The notes beneath the pieces were generated by a model. That model saw only the letters and a list, made by a program, of their open reading frames with translations, did not search any database and was not told the DNA's origin. Below are positions 24,980-33,690 of a DNA stretch of 64,000 nt, in pieces. The position numbers were made by a program, and so were the translations under genes. Position 1 is the stretch's first letter. Each line of letters starts with the position of its first letter. The stretch comes from Bacteroidota bacterium (lineage in GTDB: Bacteria > Bacteroidota > Bacteroidia > Bacteroidales > UBA4417), in assembly GCA_013376995.1 (NCBI GenBank), contig JACAAZ010000005.1:186001-250000 (forward strand). The letters run 5' to 3'.

Positions 24980-25678
24980 TCATTTTTTCACCGCTCTCAG
25001 TATCTCCCTTTTCCCAGGAGGCCCCGGTAACTTTTCAATCAGGAAACCGGCTGATTTCAGTGCTCGTTTTACAATACCTTTGCAGCAATAGGTCACCAGA
25101 ATTCCGCCGGTTACCAGACTATCGGAAATCCTGGCAAATATTTCCCCTGTCCACATTTCGGGCTGAACTTCCGGCGAAAATGCATCGAAATAAACAAGGT
25201 TATAATAAGAAGTCTGCAACTGGACCTCTTGCAATCGGGAAGCCGTTTTCAGCAGGGTAAATCCAGGGAGCAGTTTATTGATAATATTCCATTCAGATCC
25301 ATGGATTTCTCCAAAAACTGATTTAGCCATTGAAGAATTCAGCCGGATGTCATAATTCAGGGATGACCAGACAGGTGCCTTGAGCGGAAAGGCTTCTATC
25401 CCATGATAATAAACCTGAAGGCTGGTTTCCATAGCTGCCAGGCAGGTTAGCATCGCATTCAGCCCGGTTCCAAACCCGATTTCCAAAACATTGATATGAT
25501 TGTTACTGCTTTCAGCAAAGCGGAAACCAGCTTCAATGAATATGTGCTTCGACTCCTGGATTGCACCATGAATGGAATGATAATGTTCCTGTAATCCTTT
25601 ATGAAAGAGGGTATGCGAGCCATCCTCGCTCATTACCAGTGAAATCCCCTCCTGCATTTTATGATCTCCCTGTTTCAT
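24980..25678 (-). CDS. mnmD: tRNA (mnm5s2U34) methyltransferase MnmD
   Basis: SAM-dependent methyltransferase (Methyltransf_30, formerly DUF752) that completes the 5-methylaminomethyl-2-thiouridine modification at the wobble position of some tRNAs. The opening SEDGSHTLFHKGLQEHYHS is diagnostic, the SAM motif is EIGFGTGLNAML, and the catalytic-region motif YFDAFSPEVQPEMW is intact. Residues near the end (PGPPGKREILRA) match the family. It is the stand-alone MnmD form; the MnmC oxidase half is absent. Its start overlaps the stop of the upstream lipoprotein gene by 4 bases, implying translational coupling. Confidence 0.94.
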   Translation of the reverse strand: MKQGDHKMQEGISLVMSEDGSHTLFHKGLQEHYHSIHGAIQESKHIFIEAGFRFAESSNNHINVLEIGFGTGLNAMLTCLAAMETSLQVYYHGIEAFPLKAPVWSSLNYDIRLNSSMAKSVFGEIHGSEWNIINKLLPGFTLLKTASRLQEVQLQTSYYNLVYFDAFSPEVQPEMWTGEIFARISDSLVTGGILVTYCCKGIVKRALKSAGFLIEKLPGPPGKREILRAVKK

Positions 25679-26988
25679 TTGTTATAGAGTAATTGAATAT
25701 CCAGGATAGGATCACCAAGACTGTAAGTTTCCTTGAGGATGCCTTCAGGGTAGGAGTAAAGGTATATTTCGTGCCCGGAAGCAGCATACACTATTTCTCC
25801 AATATCTTCATAAGCCAGGTGGGCCATGTCCACGCCTGACTTAAATTCTATCATACTGTTATTCGGGAAATTATACCAATACAGACGTGATTTGGTTGAA
25901 AAAACATAATTCTGCCGGTCAATGGCAGCAACACATACAATGCTGTCATCTGCAATCTCTTTTAACATACTGAATGTTTCATTGTAATCCAGGTAAATAT
26001 AAATAACAGCTTTACCATCCTGGTTCCCGAAGGCGATCAGATGTTTGCTATCGACTGGAAACATCTTAACTATTTCAGGAGTCGGACTTAGAGAAAGTAC
26101 CATTAGCCCCCCGGGCATGGCATAAAATGCCAGTGAATGCTTTGTGTTTGATACCTGGTTCAGGCAGGTAACAAGCCTGTTATTGAAAAAGGTAGCATTT
26201 TTCGGGTAATAGTTTTGCAACACTTCGCTTGTGTAAAGGGGGGTGCCTGCATGGTCAAAGGTCTTTACATATCCTTCATAATAGGAAACCAAAAGTTGTG
26301 AATTGACCTCGGAAATGGACTCAAACCAATGGTTTACAGATAGTTGTTGAACAGGAATTCTCCAGTCGATTTTATGATTCTTCACATTCAATGCTACCAC
26401 ATCTGACTGGTATGTGCCGGATAAAAACAGATGACCATACCTGGAATCAATTGCAGAGCCTCCGTAATCAGCTGGTAAAGAATAGATATTATTCCACTTG
26501 ATGCCGGAATCAAGTGCAAGTGCAGTGATTGTATTGAGCCCCTTACCTGTTATAGCAATAGGGTACAAAAAAGCCCTCTGGATCGAAGTTATCTGGATTT
26601 TAACAAAGGCATTGGCAACATTAATTCCATCAGATGCCTGGAAATGAAGGTTGTATTCACCTGATGCCAACAATGAATCATTTATTGGATAGAGAGCGTC
26701 CAGGGTAAAAGGATTGCCAGGTATTTCTATGTAAATTGGAGGAAGGACCGGGCGATCCTCCATATCTGTCAGGACTACCTGGAGTGATTTCAGATCTTTA
26801 TTATCACTGAACACTGCAAGGATATGAATGCTGTCACCAACCTGGTATGCGGTTCCGGCCAATGGCTTATTTACAAGGATAATCGGAATCTCACGGTCGG
26901 ATTCCTTCCTGCATGCTAATAGGTTAAATAGCAGAAGAGTGACAAAACAGAAGTGTAGGCCATGGGATTTATTTACAACCGTAAGCAT
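25675..26988 (-). CDS. Lipoprotein with Ig-like and beta-propeller-like domains
   Basis: Predicted lipoprotein: hydrophobic segment followed by lipobox NLLAC (Cys26) and RKES. Residues about 35-130 look like a DUF4625/Ig-like domain (VGDSIHILAVFSDNKDLKSLQVVL). Residues about 140-437 contain repeated four-strand blades (for example DVVALNVKNHKIDWRIP) as in PQQ- or WD40-like propellers. No catalytic residues are evident. A structural or binding role at the envelope is likely, but the partner is unknown. It is transcribed with mnmD and overlaps its start by 4 bases. Confidence 0.7.
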   Translation of the reverse strand: MLTVVNKSHGLHFCFVTLLLFNLLACRKESDREIPIILVNKPLAGTAYQVGDSIHILAVFSDNKDLKSLQVVLTDMEDRPVLPPIYIEIPGNPFTLDALYPINDSLLASGEYNLHFQASDGINVANAFVKIQITSIQRAFLYPIAITGKGLNTITALALDSGIKWNNIYSLPADYGGSAIDSRYGHLFLSGTYQSDVVALNVKNHKIDWRIPVQQLSVNHWFESISEVNSQLLVSYYEGYVKTFDHAGTPLYTSEVLQNYYPKNATFFNNRLVTCLNQVSNTKHSLAFYAMPGGLMVLSLSPTPEIVKMFPVDSKHLIAFGNQDGKAVIYIYLDYNETFSMLKEIADDSIVCVAAIDRQNYVFSTKSRLYWYNFPNNSMIEFKSGVDMAHLAYEDIGEIVYAASGHEIYLYSYPEGILKETYSLGDPILDIQLLYNK

Positions 26989-27062
26989 GCTATAAAATTA
27001 CATCTTGCATTTTGAAAAAGCCTAATGATTACATAAATTTAACCCAATAAATTCTATATACT

Positions 27063-27776
27063 ATGTTAGATACTATTTTGCTTGATAATATCCTGTTTTT
27101 GGATATTGAAACGGTTCCTGAACAGCCTGCCTACGAATCCCTGGATTCAAGAATGGCAAAGCTTTGGGACAAGAAGTCTGAACGGATTCGGCAAATGGAG
27201 TCCGATACCCCTGGTTCACTCTATATGCGAGCAGGGATTTATGCGGAATTTGGGAAGATTATCTGTATTTCAGTAGGCTCATTCCGAAAAGAAGAATTCA
27301 GGATCAAGTCGTTTGCTGATGAGGATGAGCGAGTATTGCTAAGTAATTTTGCCCAGATGCTTACTACCTATTTTAACAGGCAGGAACATTTGCTTTGTGC
27401 TCACAATGGGAAAGAGTTCGATTTTCCCTTTATTGCACGTCGTATGCTGGTGAATGGGGTCAGGATTCCTTCCATACTGGACCTTTCAGGTAAAAAGCCC
27501 TGGGAGGTGAATCATCTGGACACGATGGAATTGTGGAAGTTTGGTGATTTTAAGAATTATACCTCACTTGACCTGCTTGCTGCTATCTTCAATATTCAAA
27601 CCCCTAAGGATGATATCGACGGGAGTATGGTTGGTAAAGTCTATTGGGAAGAGCATGATCTGAAAAGAATTATTTCTTACTGCTGTAAGGATGTGCTGAC
27701 TGTAGCGCAGATTATCAGGCGATACAGGGGAGAGCCTCTTATTCCAGATGAAAAGGTGGTCATCACTGATGCCTGA
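27063..27776 (+). CDS. PolB-like DEDD 3'-5' exonuclease
   Basis: Cytosolic RNase H-fold exonuclease of the predicted PolB-like type (PF10108-like), 237 residues. The DEDD metal ligands are visible: Asp and Glu in FLDIETVPE, Asp in NGKEFDFPFIARR, and the last Asp in CCKDVLTVAQII. The HLDTMELWKFGDFKNY segment is characteristic. It probably trims single-stranded DNA or RNA in repair or RNA turnover; the true substrate is not established. It stands alone between a minus-strand lipoprotein gene and the FKBP gene. Confidence 0.87.
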   Translation: MLDTILLDNILFLDIETVPEQPAYESLDSRMAKLWDKKSERIRQMESDTPGSLYMRAGIYAEFGKIICISVGSFRKEEFRIKSFADEDERVLLSNFAQMLTTYFNRQEHLLCAHNGKEFDFPFIARRMLVNGVRIPSILDLSGKKPWEVNHLDTMELWKFGDFKNYTSLDLLAAIFNIQTPKDDIDGSMVGKVYWEEHDLKRIISYCCKDVLTVAQIIRRYRGEPLIPDEKVVITDA

Positions 27777-27871
27777 ACAGATAGCTGTCAGGAACTTCCT
27801 ATTAAATTCAAATGAATTCCAGGAATCGGGTGATTTAACAACTTTTAATAGCCTTTGATGACCTGATTTCC

Positions 27872-27879
27872 TATTTTTG
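27872..27879 (+). promoter_or_regulatory. Candidate -7 box for the FKBP gene
   Basis: TATTTTTG matches TAnnTTTG, 21 bases before the ATG at 27901. A TTTG lies 14 bases upstream (27854-27857), closer than the usual -33 spacing. Confidence 0.4.
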
Positions 27880-27900
27880 CCATCGTAAAACAATAAACAC

Positions 27901-28641
27901 ATGAAAAGAACGCAATTCATCCTTATCCTGTTTTCAGCTTTGCTGATCATTCCTTTTACTTCAAATGCACAGTTCAGAAAAAAGAACAAATCGGATAAGA
28001 AGGAAGTCTCCGGCAAACCTGTTTTAGTGACCAAAACTGATACGATCAGCTATATTATTGGTGCAGATATAGCCCACAGCTTCAAATCAAACGAGATAGA
28101 GATCAATTACGATATTTTTAATCAAGGATTAACTGACGGGTTAAAAGGTTGTGATTCTGTCTTCAAACCAGAACAGATCCAGCAGATCATGATGGCCTGG
28201 AACCAGGAAATGATGAAGACCAAGCAGGAAAAGACCAAGCAGGAATGTACCTCCAACAGGCAAAAAGGTGCAGAATTCCTTGCTGAAAACAAGAAAAAAG
28301 AAGGTGTAATCGAACTCCCATCCGGCTTGCAATATAAGATCATTAAAGAAGGAACCGGTGTTTCTCCAGTTGATACCAGCATGGTTGAAGTGGATTATAC
28401 AGGTAAACTCATTGACGGAACTGTCTTTGACTCTTCGAAGGATCGTGGTGAACCAATTGAGTTCGCTGTAAATGGTGTTATTCCTGGATGGACAGAAGGA
28501 TTGAAACTTATGAAACCAGGAGCAACATACATGTTCTATATCCCCGCTGACCTTGGATATGGTGATAAGAAGATGGGAAAAATACCTGCCGGCTCAACCC
28601 TGATCTTTGAAGTTGATCTTTTGGTGGTAGATAATAAATAG
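27901..28641 (+). CDS. FKBP-type peptidyl-prolyl isomerase (Mip/FkpA-like)
   Basis: Periplasmic folding catalyst of 246 residues. Signal peptide to about residue 23 (ending SNAQ). The N-terminal helical dimerisation domain (about 40-125) includes DTISYIIGADIAHSFK. The FKBP domain (about 138-246) has VEVDYTGKLIDGTVFDSS, the GWTEGLKLMKPGATYMFYIP segment and YGDKKMGKIPAGSTLIFEVDL, with the aromatic pocket residues in place. A basic linker (KEKTKQE region) joins the domains. It probably helps fold outer-membrane or secreted proteins. Confidence 0.93.
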   Translation: MKRTQFILILFSALLIIPFTSNAQFRKKNKSDKKEVSGKPVLVTKTDTISYIIGADIAHSFKSNEIEINYDIFNQGLTDGLKGCDSVFKPEQIQQIMMAWNQEMMKTKQEKTKQECTSNRQKGAEFLAENKKKEGVIELPSGLQYKIIKEGTGVSPVDTSMVEVDYTGKLIDGTVFDSSKDRGEPIEFAVNGVIPGWTEGLKLMKPGATYMFYIPADLGYGDKKMGKIPAGSTLIFEVDLLVVDNK

Positions 28642-28667
28642 CTTTTTGACGCAATACTATATACCAA

Positions 28668-28693
28668 AAAAGCCCGGGTAATGCCGGGCTTTT
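28668..28693. terminator. Bidirectional intrinsic terminator
   Basis: Perfect 10-bp stem AAAAGCCCGG/CCGGGCTTTT with a 6-base loop, followed by CTCTTTTA. It lies in the convergent gap between the FKBP gene and the epimerase gene and can act on both. Confidence 0.9.
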
Positions 28694-28711
28694 CTCTTTT
28701 ATCACTTGAAA

Positions 28712-29638
28712 TTACTTATTGCTGTAAGTACTCATTACTGTCTTTATTCCATCCGGGTAAGGCGTTTTTTCAAATTTGAATGCCTTGTCGAATTTTGTTG
28801 AATCAAAAAGGTAATCAGAATCATACTGATAGAGCATTTCGACGCTCTCGCGAATAATGGGATTAAAGATACCAACAGCCTGTATCATCCATTTGGGAAG
28901 TATGGTTATTTTAGCCTCTTTGCCAATGGAATCAGCAGCTATTTTCACAATTTCTCCAGTTGTAATAACGTTCCGGTCTGCAGGCAAATGCCATGTCTGG
29001 TTGAAGGCAGCAGCGGTATTTCCCAGTAATGCTGTGGCCTTTCCAGCATCTGGAGTATAAGAGAAAGAGTGTTTCAGGTTTTTGCTGATCATCAATTGAG
29101 CATTCTTCCCTTTAGCTATGTTATCAAATACCATCGCATTAAGAAAGCTGTTTGCTGTATGAGGCCCGTAAAAGTCTGCTGCTCTTGCTATTAACGCAGT
29201 TAAGTTACCTTTCTTTACTTCATCGAGAATCATACTTGCGATTTTAGCTCTGATTTCACCTTTACGACTGCATGGATTGTAGGCAGTCTCTTCTGTCATC
29301 CAGCCATTGACCTTGCCATACATATATACATTGTCGAAAAAGACCAGTTTTGCACCATGCTTCTCGCATGCATCAATAACGTTTTGCATGAGTCCGGGCC
29401 ATTCACTTTGCCAGACTTTGATATTGTAAACCAGCCCGGCTGTAAGGTAAACAACGTTGGAACCTTCCACGGCTTTCATTACAGAATCCCTTTGTGTAAG
29501 ATCTGACGACATCAGCTGTTCATTGCCGGTAACATGTTTTGGATTGCGGCTTACAAGCCTAACTTTGTCTGAATATGCCGGCAGGGAAGAAGCAAGATGA
29601 GTTGCAATGATACCTCCGGATCCTAAAATAGTTTGCAT
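28712..29638 (-). CDS. NAD(P)-dependent epimerase/dehydratase-like protein
   Basis: Extended short-chain dehydrogenase of 308 residues. It opens with a Rossmann strand and nucleotide-binding loop MQTILGSGGIIATHLASSL, followed by SRNPKHVTG. The FDNVYMYGKVNGWMTEET region carries the YxxxK-like motif (Tyr then Lys) near residue 107. The C-terminal part resembles atypical sugar-nucleotide epimerases or NmrA-type proteins. No neighbour indicates the substrate. The loop departs from the canonical GxxGxxG, so NADP preference or altered binding is possible. Confidence 0.78.
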   Translation of the reverse strand: MQTILGSGGIIATHLASSLPAYSDKVRLVSRNPKHVTGNEQLMSSDLTQRDSVMKAVEGSNVVYLTAGLVYNIKVWQSEWPGLMQNVIDACEKHGAKLVFFDNVYMYGKVNGWMTEETAYNPCSRKGEIRAKIASMILDEVKKGNLTALIARAADFYGPHTANSFLNAMVFDNIAKGKNAQLMISKNLKHSFSYTPDAGKATALLGNTAAAFNQTWHLPADRNVITTGEIVKIAADSIGKEAKITILPKWMIQAVGIFNPIIRESVEMLYQYDSDYLFDSTKFDKAFKFEKTPYPDGIKTVMSTYSNK

Positions 29639-29809
29639 ATAATTGTTTTTTTACAAAGATAAGTTCGTTTTTCCTTGGCTAAATATGAAAATCGGCTGAT
29701 GCCGGATATATTTGGTCAATGACTCCAAAATAAGGGTTTAATGCAAAAAAAAGTTCCGGGATTCTTATGTTCATAAGGTATTTAATCCTTCTGGCTTGTC
29801 ATAAACTAT

Positions 29810-30619
29810 ATGATTTTTCGTTTATTTGTGTATGCCAAACGATTAAAGTTTCAGATCAACAGAATCTTTTCTTTTCGGAATAACTTATTTAGAATACCAC
29901 TCATAATGCTTGAACCTCCAGAAATAAGCAGGGGGATATTTTCAGATATCAGGCAGTTTCTCTTTAAGAAACCTGCTGATGCAACGTATATTCGATTTAA
30001 TTCAGAAGAGGAAAGGGCATTGTACTCAACCAGTATTCTTCAACGAACCGGTATTGGAGTTGACAGCTATAGTGTATTGAATATTCACCGGATTGGAATC
30101 GAAGTACCAGCAACCTTTGTTTTCGAAGAATTACTTAAATGGAATGGAGATTCAAGTTGCTGGCCAAACCATATTGCAAAGGTCACCTTGTTAAATGGCA
30201 GACTCGACACTATAAAGGTTAACCTTTTTGGATGGCCCCGGGATCCTTTCTCAAAGCAAAAAGGCCTGATGAAACTTGATATCTTTCACCTGTTCAACCT
30301 TCATGCTATAAGGATTCAGAAAACTCCGGCCCCGTTCGATTTTGACAATGCACGTTACCTGTTGTATAAGTGCAGCGGAGGTTATCCTATAGGAGTGTTC
30401 TCCATGTATGTTCGCTCATCAATCCCCGAAAGAGGGGAGAAGGAAGTGTCTCAACTATTTATACTGGTAGGGTTTAACTTTTATGGGAATAAAAATCTGA
30501 CTAAACTGAATGTCATCAATAAGACCTGGGAAGCAATTCACAACCGAGTTACCAGGAATATCATGAATCGGTTCAAACAATTGTGTGAGTGGAGGTTTGA
30601 GAAGTTTGTCAACCAGTAG
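29810..30619 (+). CDS. Hypothetical protein
   Basis: I do not recognise this 269-residue protein. There is no signal peptide. The N-terminal 30 residues are strongly basic and aromatic. The middle (about 75-195) alternates strands and helices with conserved-looking motifs NWxNHIAKVTLLNGRLDTIKV-type and DPFSKQKGLMKLDIFHLFNL. It could belong to a SRPBCC/START-like or lipid-binding group, but that is a guess. An alternative start is the Met at residue 33. It stands alone and is convergent with the PepSY-like lipoprotein gene. Confidence 0.6.
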   Translation: MIFRLFVYAKRLKFQINRIFSFRNNLFRIPLIMLEPPEISRGIFSDIRQFLFKKPADATYIRFNSEEERALYSTSILQRTGIGVDSYSVLNIHRIGIEVPATFVFEELLKWNGDSSCWPNHIAKVTLLNGRLDTIKVNLFGWPRDPFSKQKGLMKLDIFHLFNLHAIRIQKTPAPFDFDNARYLLYKCSGGYPIGVFSMYVRSSIPERGEKEVSQLFILVGFNFYGNKNLTKLNVINKTWEAIHNRVTRNIMNRFKQLCEWRFEKFVNQ

Positions 30620-30664
30620 CAACTTTTTCTTTGGGCTTCGGGCAAACTGAGTCAGATAAAAGAA

Positions 30665-30700
30665 TTGGCCGGTAAGAATAAACTTTTCGTTACCGGCCAA
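30665..30700. terminator. Hairpin between convergent genes
   Basis: Perfect 11-bp stem TTGGCCGGTAA/TTACCGGCCAA with a 14-base loop, in the 97-bp gap between the hypothetical gene at 29810-30619 and the PepSY-like lipoprotein gene. No strong T-run on either side, so termination efficiency is uncertain. Confidence 0.65.
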
Positions 30701-30716
30701 TGTCCCGATTGTAATT

Positions 30717-31502
30717 TTAGCCCTCAGATTCACAGAGAATCTGCCCGCTGGCAGAAATTATTACAGCTTTTATAGTTCTTGAAGTACCTTCTCCTTTTGA
30801 GAGGAAGATGTCGTATTCAAGCCTTCCATCTTCCATTGTTATTTTAATCATACGCTGGCTCGGTGTCCAACCTGAAAAGCTGCCGGCAATTGAATTTTTG
30901 ACAGCTTCAGGCACACTTGAAAAATAATCCATCTCCGCCTTAGCCAGGTAATAGCCACTCGTATTAAAGAGTAACATCAAGGCGTTTGTTTTTGATTCAG
31001 AGATTATCACTTCGTGTACTTTGCCCATTTGGCAAACATTATCCGATCCGATCATCAGGATTTGATACCCGGAATAATTGGAAGCAATAAAATTGCCAAT
31101 ATAAGAAGGTAAGATGCCAGTGGAATTCGAAATTCCTGTTAAGCGGCCGGACAGGAAACCGGAACCAAGGTTCCTTAGCCAGCCTGGATATACATCTGGT
31201 CCCGGGTAACCAACCACACTTTTATCAATATCAGAGTTTACGCTCAACAGGTTTCCCTGGGGATCGAATGAAAGTGTTTCTGAATTATTTAAAGAGACCA
31301 CATAACCCTGGGTTCCATTATCCACTTCAAGAGTGGAAGTTATGCTCTGGGAAGGGTAATTCTGGCTGATATAGTCAGATATTTTGAGAGGCAACGCGGA
31401 CTTCGCGTTTAACTGATCACTGGGCGTTGTAGAGTTAAGGTCCTTTTTACAGGCACCAAGACCTACAAACAAAACCAGCAGTGAAAAAACTACTTTCTTC
31501 AT
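30717..31502 (-). CDS. PepSY-like lipoprotein
   Basis: Putative lipoprotein of 261 residues with lipobox GLGAC (Cys18) after a short hydrophobic segment. It appears to contain two or three PepSY-like (DUF2874-type) units: the SALPLKISDYISQNYPSQSI start, a GILPSYIGNFIASNYSGYQI repeat, and VPEAVKNSIAGSFSGW, each a helix followed by strands ending near a small-residue turn. Such domains are typical of periplasmic or surface inhibitors and scaffolds. No enzyme signature is visible. Function unknown. Confidence 0.7.
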   Translation of the reverse strand: MKKVVFSLLVLFVGLGACKKDLNSTTPSDQLNAKSALPLKISDYISQNYPSQSITSTLEVDNGTQGYVVSLNNSETLSFDPQGNLLSVNSDIDKSVVGYPGPDVYPGWLRNLGSGFLSGRLTGISNSTGILPSYIGNFIASNYSGYQILMIGSDNVCQMGKVHEVIISESKTNALMLLFNTSGYYLAKAEMDYFSSVPEAVKNSIAGSFSGWTPSQRMIKITMEDGRLEYDIFLSKGEGTSRTIKAVIISASGQILCESEG

Positions 31503-31802
31503 AGTTGTAGGATTTAAGGGTTAGTACTAAAGCATTCATCACTTAATTATCCAGGGAACAAATGCATGGAAACCTTGTTGAAAAGAAATGGTGGTTGTAC
31601 CAGAAAGAACAAAAGCTTATTTAAGAGTTGAGGTACATCTGATAGCCAGGCCAACAGCTGTTTCCATATCAATCATTTCCGCTGAAGAGAATTTTCGGTT
31701 AGCTTTGTCTATAATAAAACATATGGCTTTCTTTAATGTTCAATTTAAGCAGGAACTGAACTTTTGTAACTCACTTCGTATTTGCCTCAATTTTCTTATA
31801 CA
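31503..31802. other. 300-bp divergent intergenic region
   Basis: Spacer between the PepSY-like lipoprotein gene and the GH16-like gene. It contains a TAGCTTTG box at 31700-31707 that could serve the plus-strand gene 96 bases downstream, but no -33 partner. I see no repeat, RNA gene or supportable ORF. Confidence 0.4.
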
Positions 31803-32795
31803 ATGATTAACAGGCATTTATTCTCAAAATACTTTCGGATTTTCCTGGCCTTAATTGTTTTAACAGGATTCATCCGGAACACGAATGCTCAGAAGAAAAT
31901 ATCTTTCTCCGGAATGGAATGGTTTGTCAGATCAGGTGGCGGTGGACCGGGCCCTAACCAATGGTCAGATGATACGGCCAGTGTTCAGGTGGATGCTCAG
32001 GGAAATCTTCATATGAAAATCAGGAGGGAAGGGGGTACCTGGTACTGTTCAGAAATATATGCATTAAAATCCTATGGGTATGGTGAATACAAGTTTGAAG
32101 TCTCCAGCGACCTGGAACATTATGATCCGAAGGTTGTGGTAGGGCTTTTTACTTATGAAACTGACGATAAGGAAATTGATATTGAATTTGCACGCTGGGG
32201 TGACCTAAATGGATTGCCTGGCTGGTATACGGTGCAACCCTATCCATACAATAGTACGAATCAATCGGGTTTTGAACTGGGCCTGAGTGGGCAACCATCA
32301 CGCCATCTTTTTAAATGGAGCAGCGATAGTATTGTCTTTCAAAGTTATCGCCCTTTTGTCCTGACAGTTCCGCCCATGGACTCTCTAATCCATAAGTGGA
32401 CCTATACCGGGACTCATAATCCACCGGTTGGAAATGAAAGGCTGCACATTAATTTCTGGCTTTTCCAGGGTCAGGCTCCTTCTAATCTGAAGGATGCAGA
32501 ACTGGTGATAAGTTCAGTTCATGTGCCTTCAACTGCTTCTTCAGGCACCCTAAGACTTGTCAATACTGAAATTTTACTTTATCCCAATCCAGCTCATAAC
32601 TTATTGGGAATTAATTACCCGGTCACTGCAAACCCGAAGATATCACTATTAAGCATAACAGGCAGGCTCATTTGTTCGGACATACACTTAAACAATGCTG
32701 GTTTTATCGATATTTCAACCCTGGAAAATGGCATGTACCTGCTATGCATTCAGGATGAAATGAACACTATTTTTAAAAAGTTCATAAAGATTTAG
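31803..32795 (+). CDS. GH16-like glycan hydrolase with T9SS sorting domain
   Basis: Secreted protein of 330 residues from the ATG at 31803 (an upstream in-frame TTG at 31782 is less likely). The signal peptide ends at about residue 30 (NTNAQ). A concanavalin-like GH16-type domain spans about 40-240, with the catalytic motif EIDIEF at about residue 125 supplying the two Glu and one Asp of family 16 beta-glucanases. The domain is somewhat divergent outside the motif, so lichenase or laminarinase activity is a guess. A T9SS type A sorting domain closes it (LYPNPAHNLL, then GMYLLCIQD). The methyltransferase gene starts two bases after the stop. Confidence 0.8.
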   Translation: MINRHLFSKYFRIFLALIVLTGFIRNTNAQKKISFSGMEWFVRSGGGGPGPNQWSDDTASVQVDAQGNLHMKIRREGGTWYCSEIYALKSYGYGEYKFEVSSDLEHYDPKVVVGLFTYETDDKEIDIEFARWGDLNGLPGWYTVQPYPYNSTNQSGFELGLSGQPSRHLFKWSSDSIVFQSYRPFVLTVPPMDSLIHKWTYTGTHNPPVGNERLHINFWLFQGQAPSNLKDAELVISSVHVPSTASSGTLRLVNTEILLYPNPAHNLLGINYPVTANPKISLLSITGRLICSDIHLNNAGFIDISTLENGMYLLCIQDEMNTIFKKFIKI

Positions 32796-32797
32796 GA

Positions 32798-33658
32798 ATG
32801 ACTATTCCACGGGATTTCACAACCATTAGCCCTTCAGCAAAGTCCTTACTGCTGATGAAAGGATATACTCCTATCCCGTTCGCCCGCCAGGCAGCTGAAT
32901 GGATGCTCTCTCCAGTTCCATATGAACCTGACTACTCAAAAAAGGATGTTACTTTTTGGGCGAGGCTTGTGCATTTCGAAAGCCGGTACAGGGCTGTTGA
33001 TCAGCTTTTGGCTGGCTTGGATGCCCGGAATGTGCTTGAACTTTCTTCAGGATTTTCATTCCGGGGACTGGAAGCAGTTCAGAAATCCGAATGTCATTAT
33101 ATCGATACTGACCTGCCGGAGGTTATTACCCTCAAAAAAGAATTTATTACGGCATTGAGGAGTGATAATGAACAGCCGGGCAAATTGGAACTCATTGCCT
33201 TAAATGCACTTGAGGAGGTGAACTTTCTTGAAGTAGTGAGCCACTTTCCTGGAGGGGAGGTGACGATCGTGAATGAAGGATTGCTTATGTACCTTGATAC
33301 CAGGGAAAAGATGAAACTTTGTTCAATTATCCGTAAGGTCCTGGAAAAGAGGGGAGGATACTGGATTACAGCTGATATTTATGTAAAAGGAAGGAATGAG
33401 AAGGCAGGTTTAAAACTGGACAAACAAACTGAAGCGTTTTTCGAGTATCACCGCATAGAGGAGAATAAGTTCGATAGCTTTGAAGATGCCCGGGCTTTCT
33501 TCAGGGAAATGGGTTTTGTTGTTGAGGCTGAGGCAAGCGTTAATCGAAAATCGATAAGTTCTATGAAATACCTCTTTAAAAATATTGGTATCCTGAAACT
33601 TTTAAGATTAATGAAAGCAGGGAAAATCCATGCCAGCTGGAGGCTTAAACTTGCTTGA
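32798..33658 (+). CDS. LCMT-like class I methyltransferase
   Basis: SAM-dependent methyltransferase of 286 residues, most like the leucine carboxyl methyltransferase (LCMT) / PPM group. The conserved opening segment includes SAKSLLLMKGYTPIPFA, the SAM site is in VLELSSGFSFRG, an acidic loop DTDLPEV follows, and the EGLLMYLD motif matches the LCMT family. The substrate is unknown; small-molecule methylation is as likely as protein methylation. It is tightly coupled to the GH16-like gene (2-base gap) although one product is secreted and the other cytoplasmic. Confidence 0.8.
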   Translation: MTIPRDFTTISPSAKSLLLMKGYTPIPFARQAAEWMLSPVPYEPDYSKKDVTFWARLVHFESRYRAVDQLLAGLDARNVLELSSGFSFRGLEAVQKSECHYIDTDLPEVITLKKEFITALRSDNEQPGKLELIALNALEEVNFLEVVSHFPGGEVTIVNEGLLMYLDTREKMKLCSIIRKVLEKRGGYWITADIYVKGRNEKAGLKLDKQTEAFFEYHRIEENKFDSFEDARAFFREMGFVVEAEASVNRKSISSMKYLFKNIGILKLLRLMKAGKIHASWRLKLA

Positions 33659-33690
33659 TTCCGTGTTGTTTAAATGAACATTTGCCGGAA

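Noticed and set aside
31588-31802. 72-codon plus-strand frame upstream of the GH16-like gene
   Set aside because: No signal, no domain, and it runs into the next gene's start; likely chance in an intergenic spacer.
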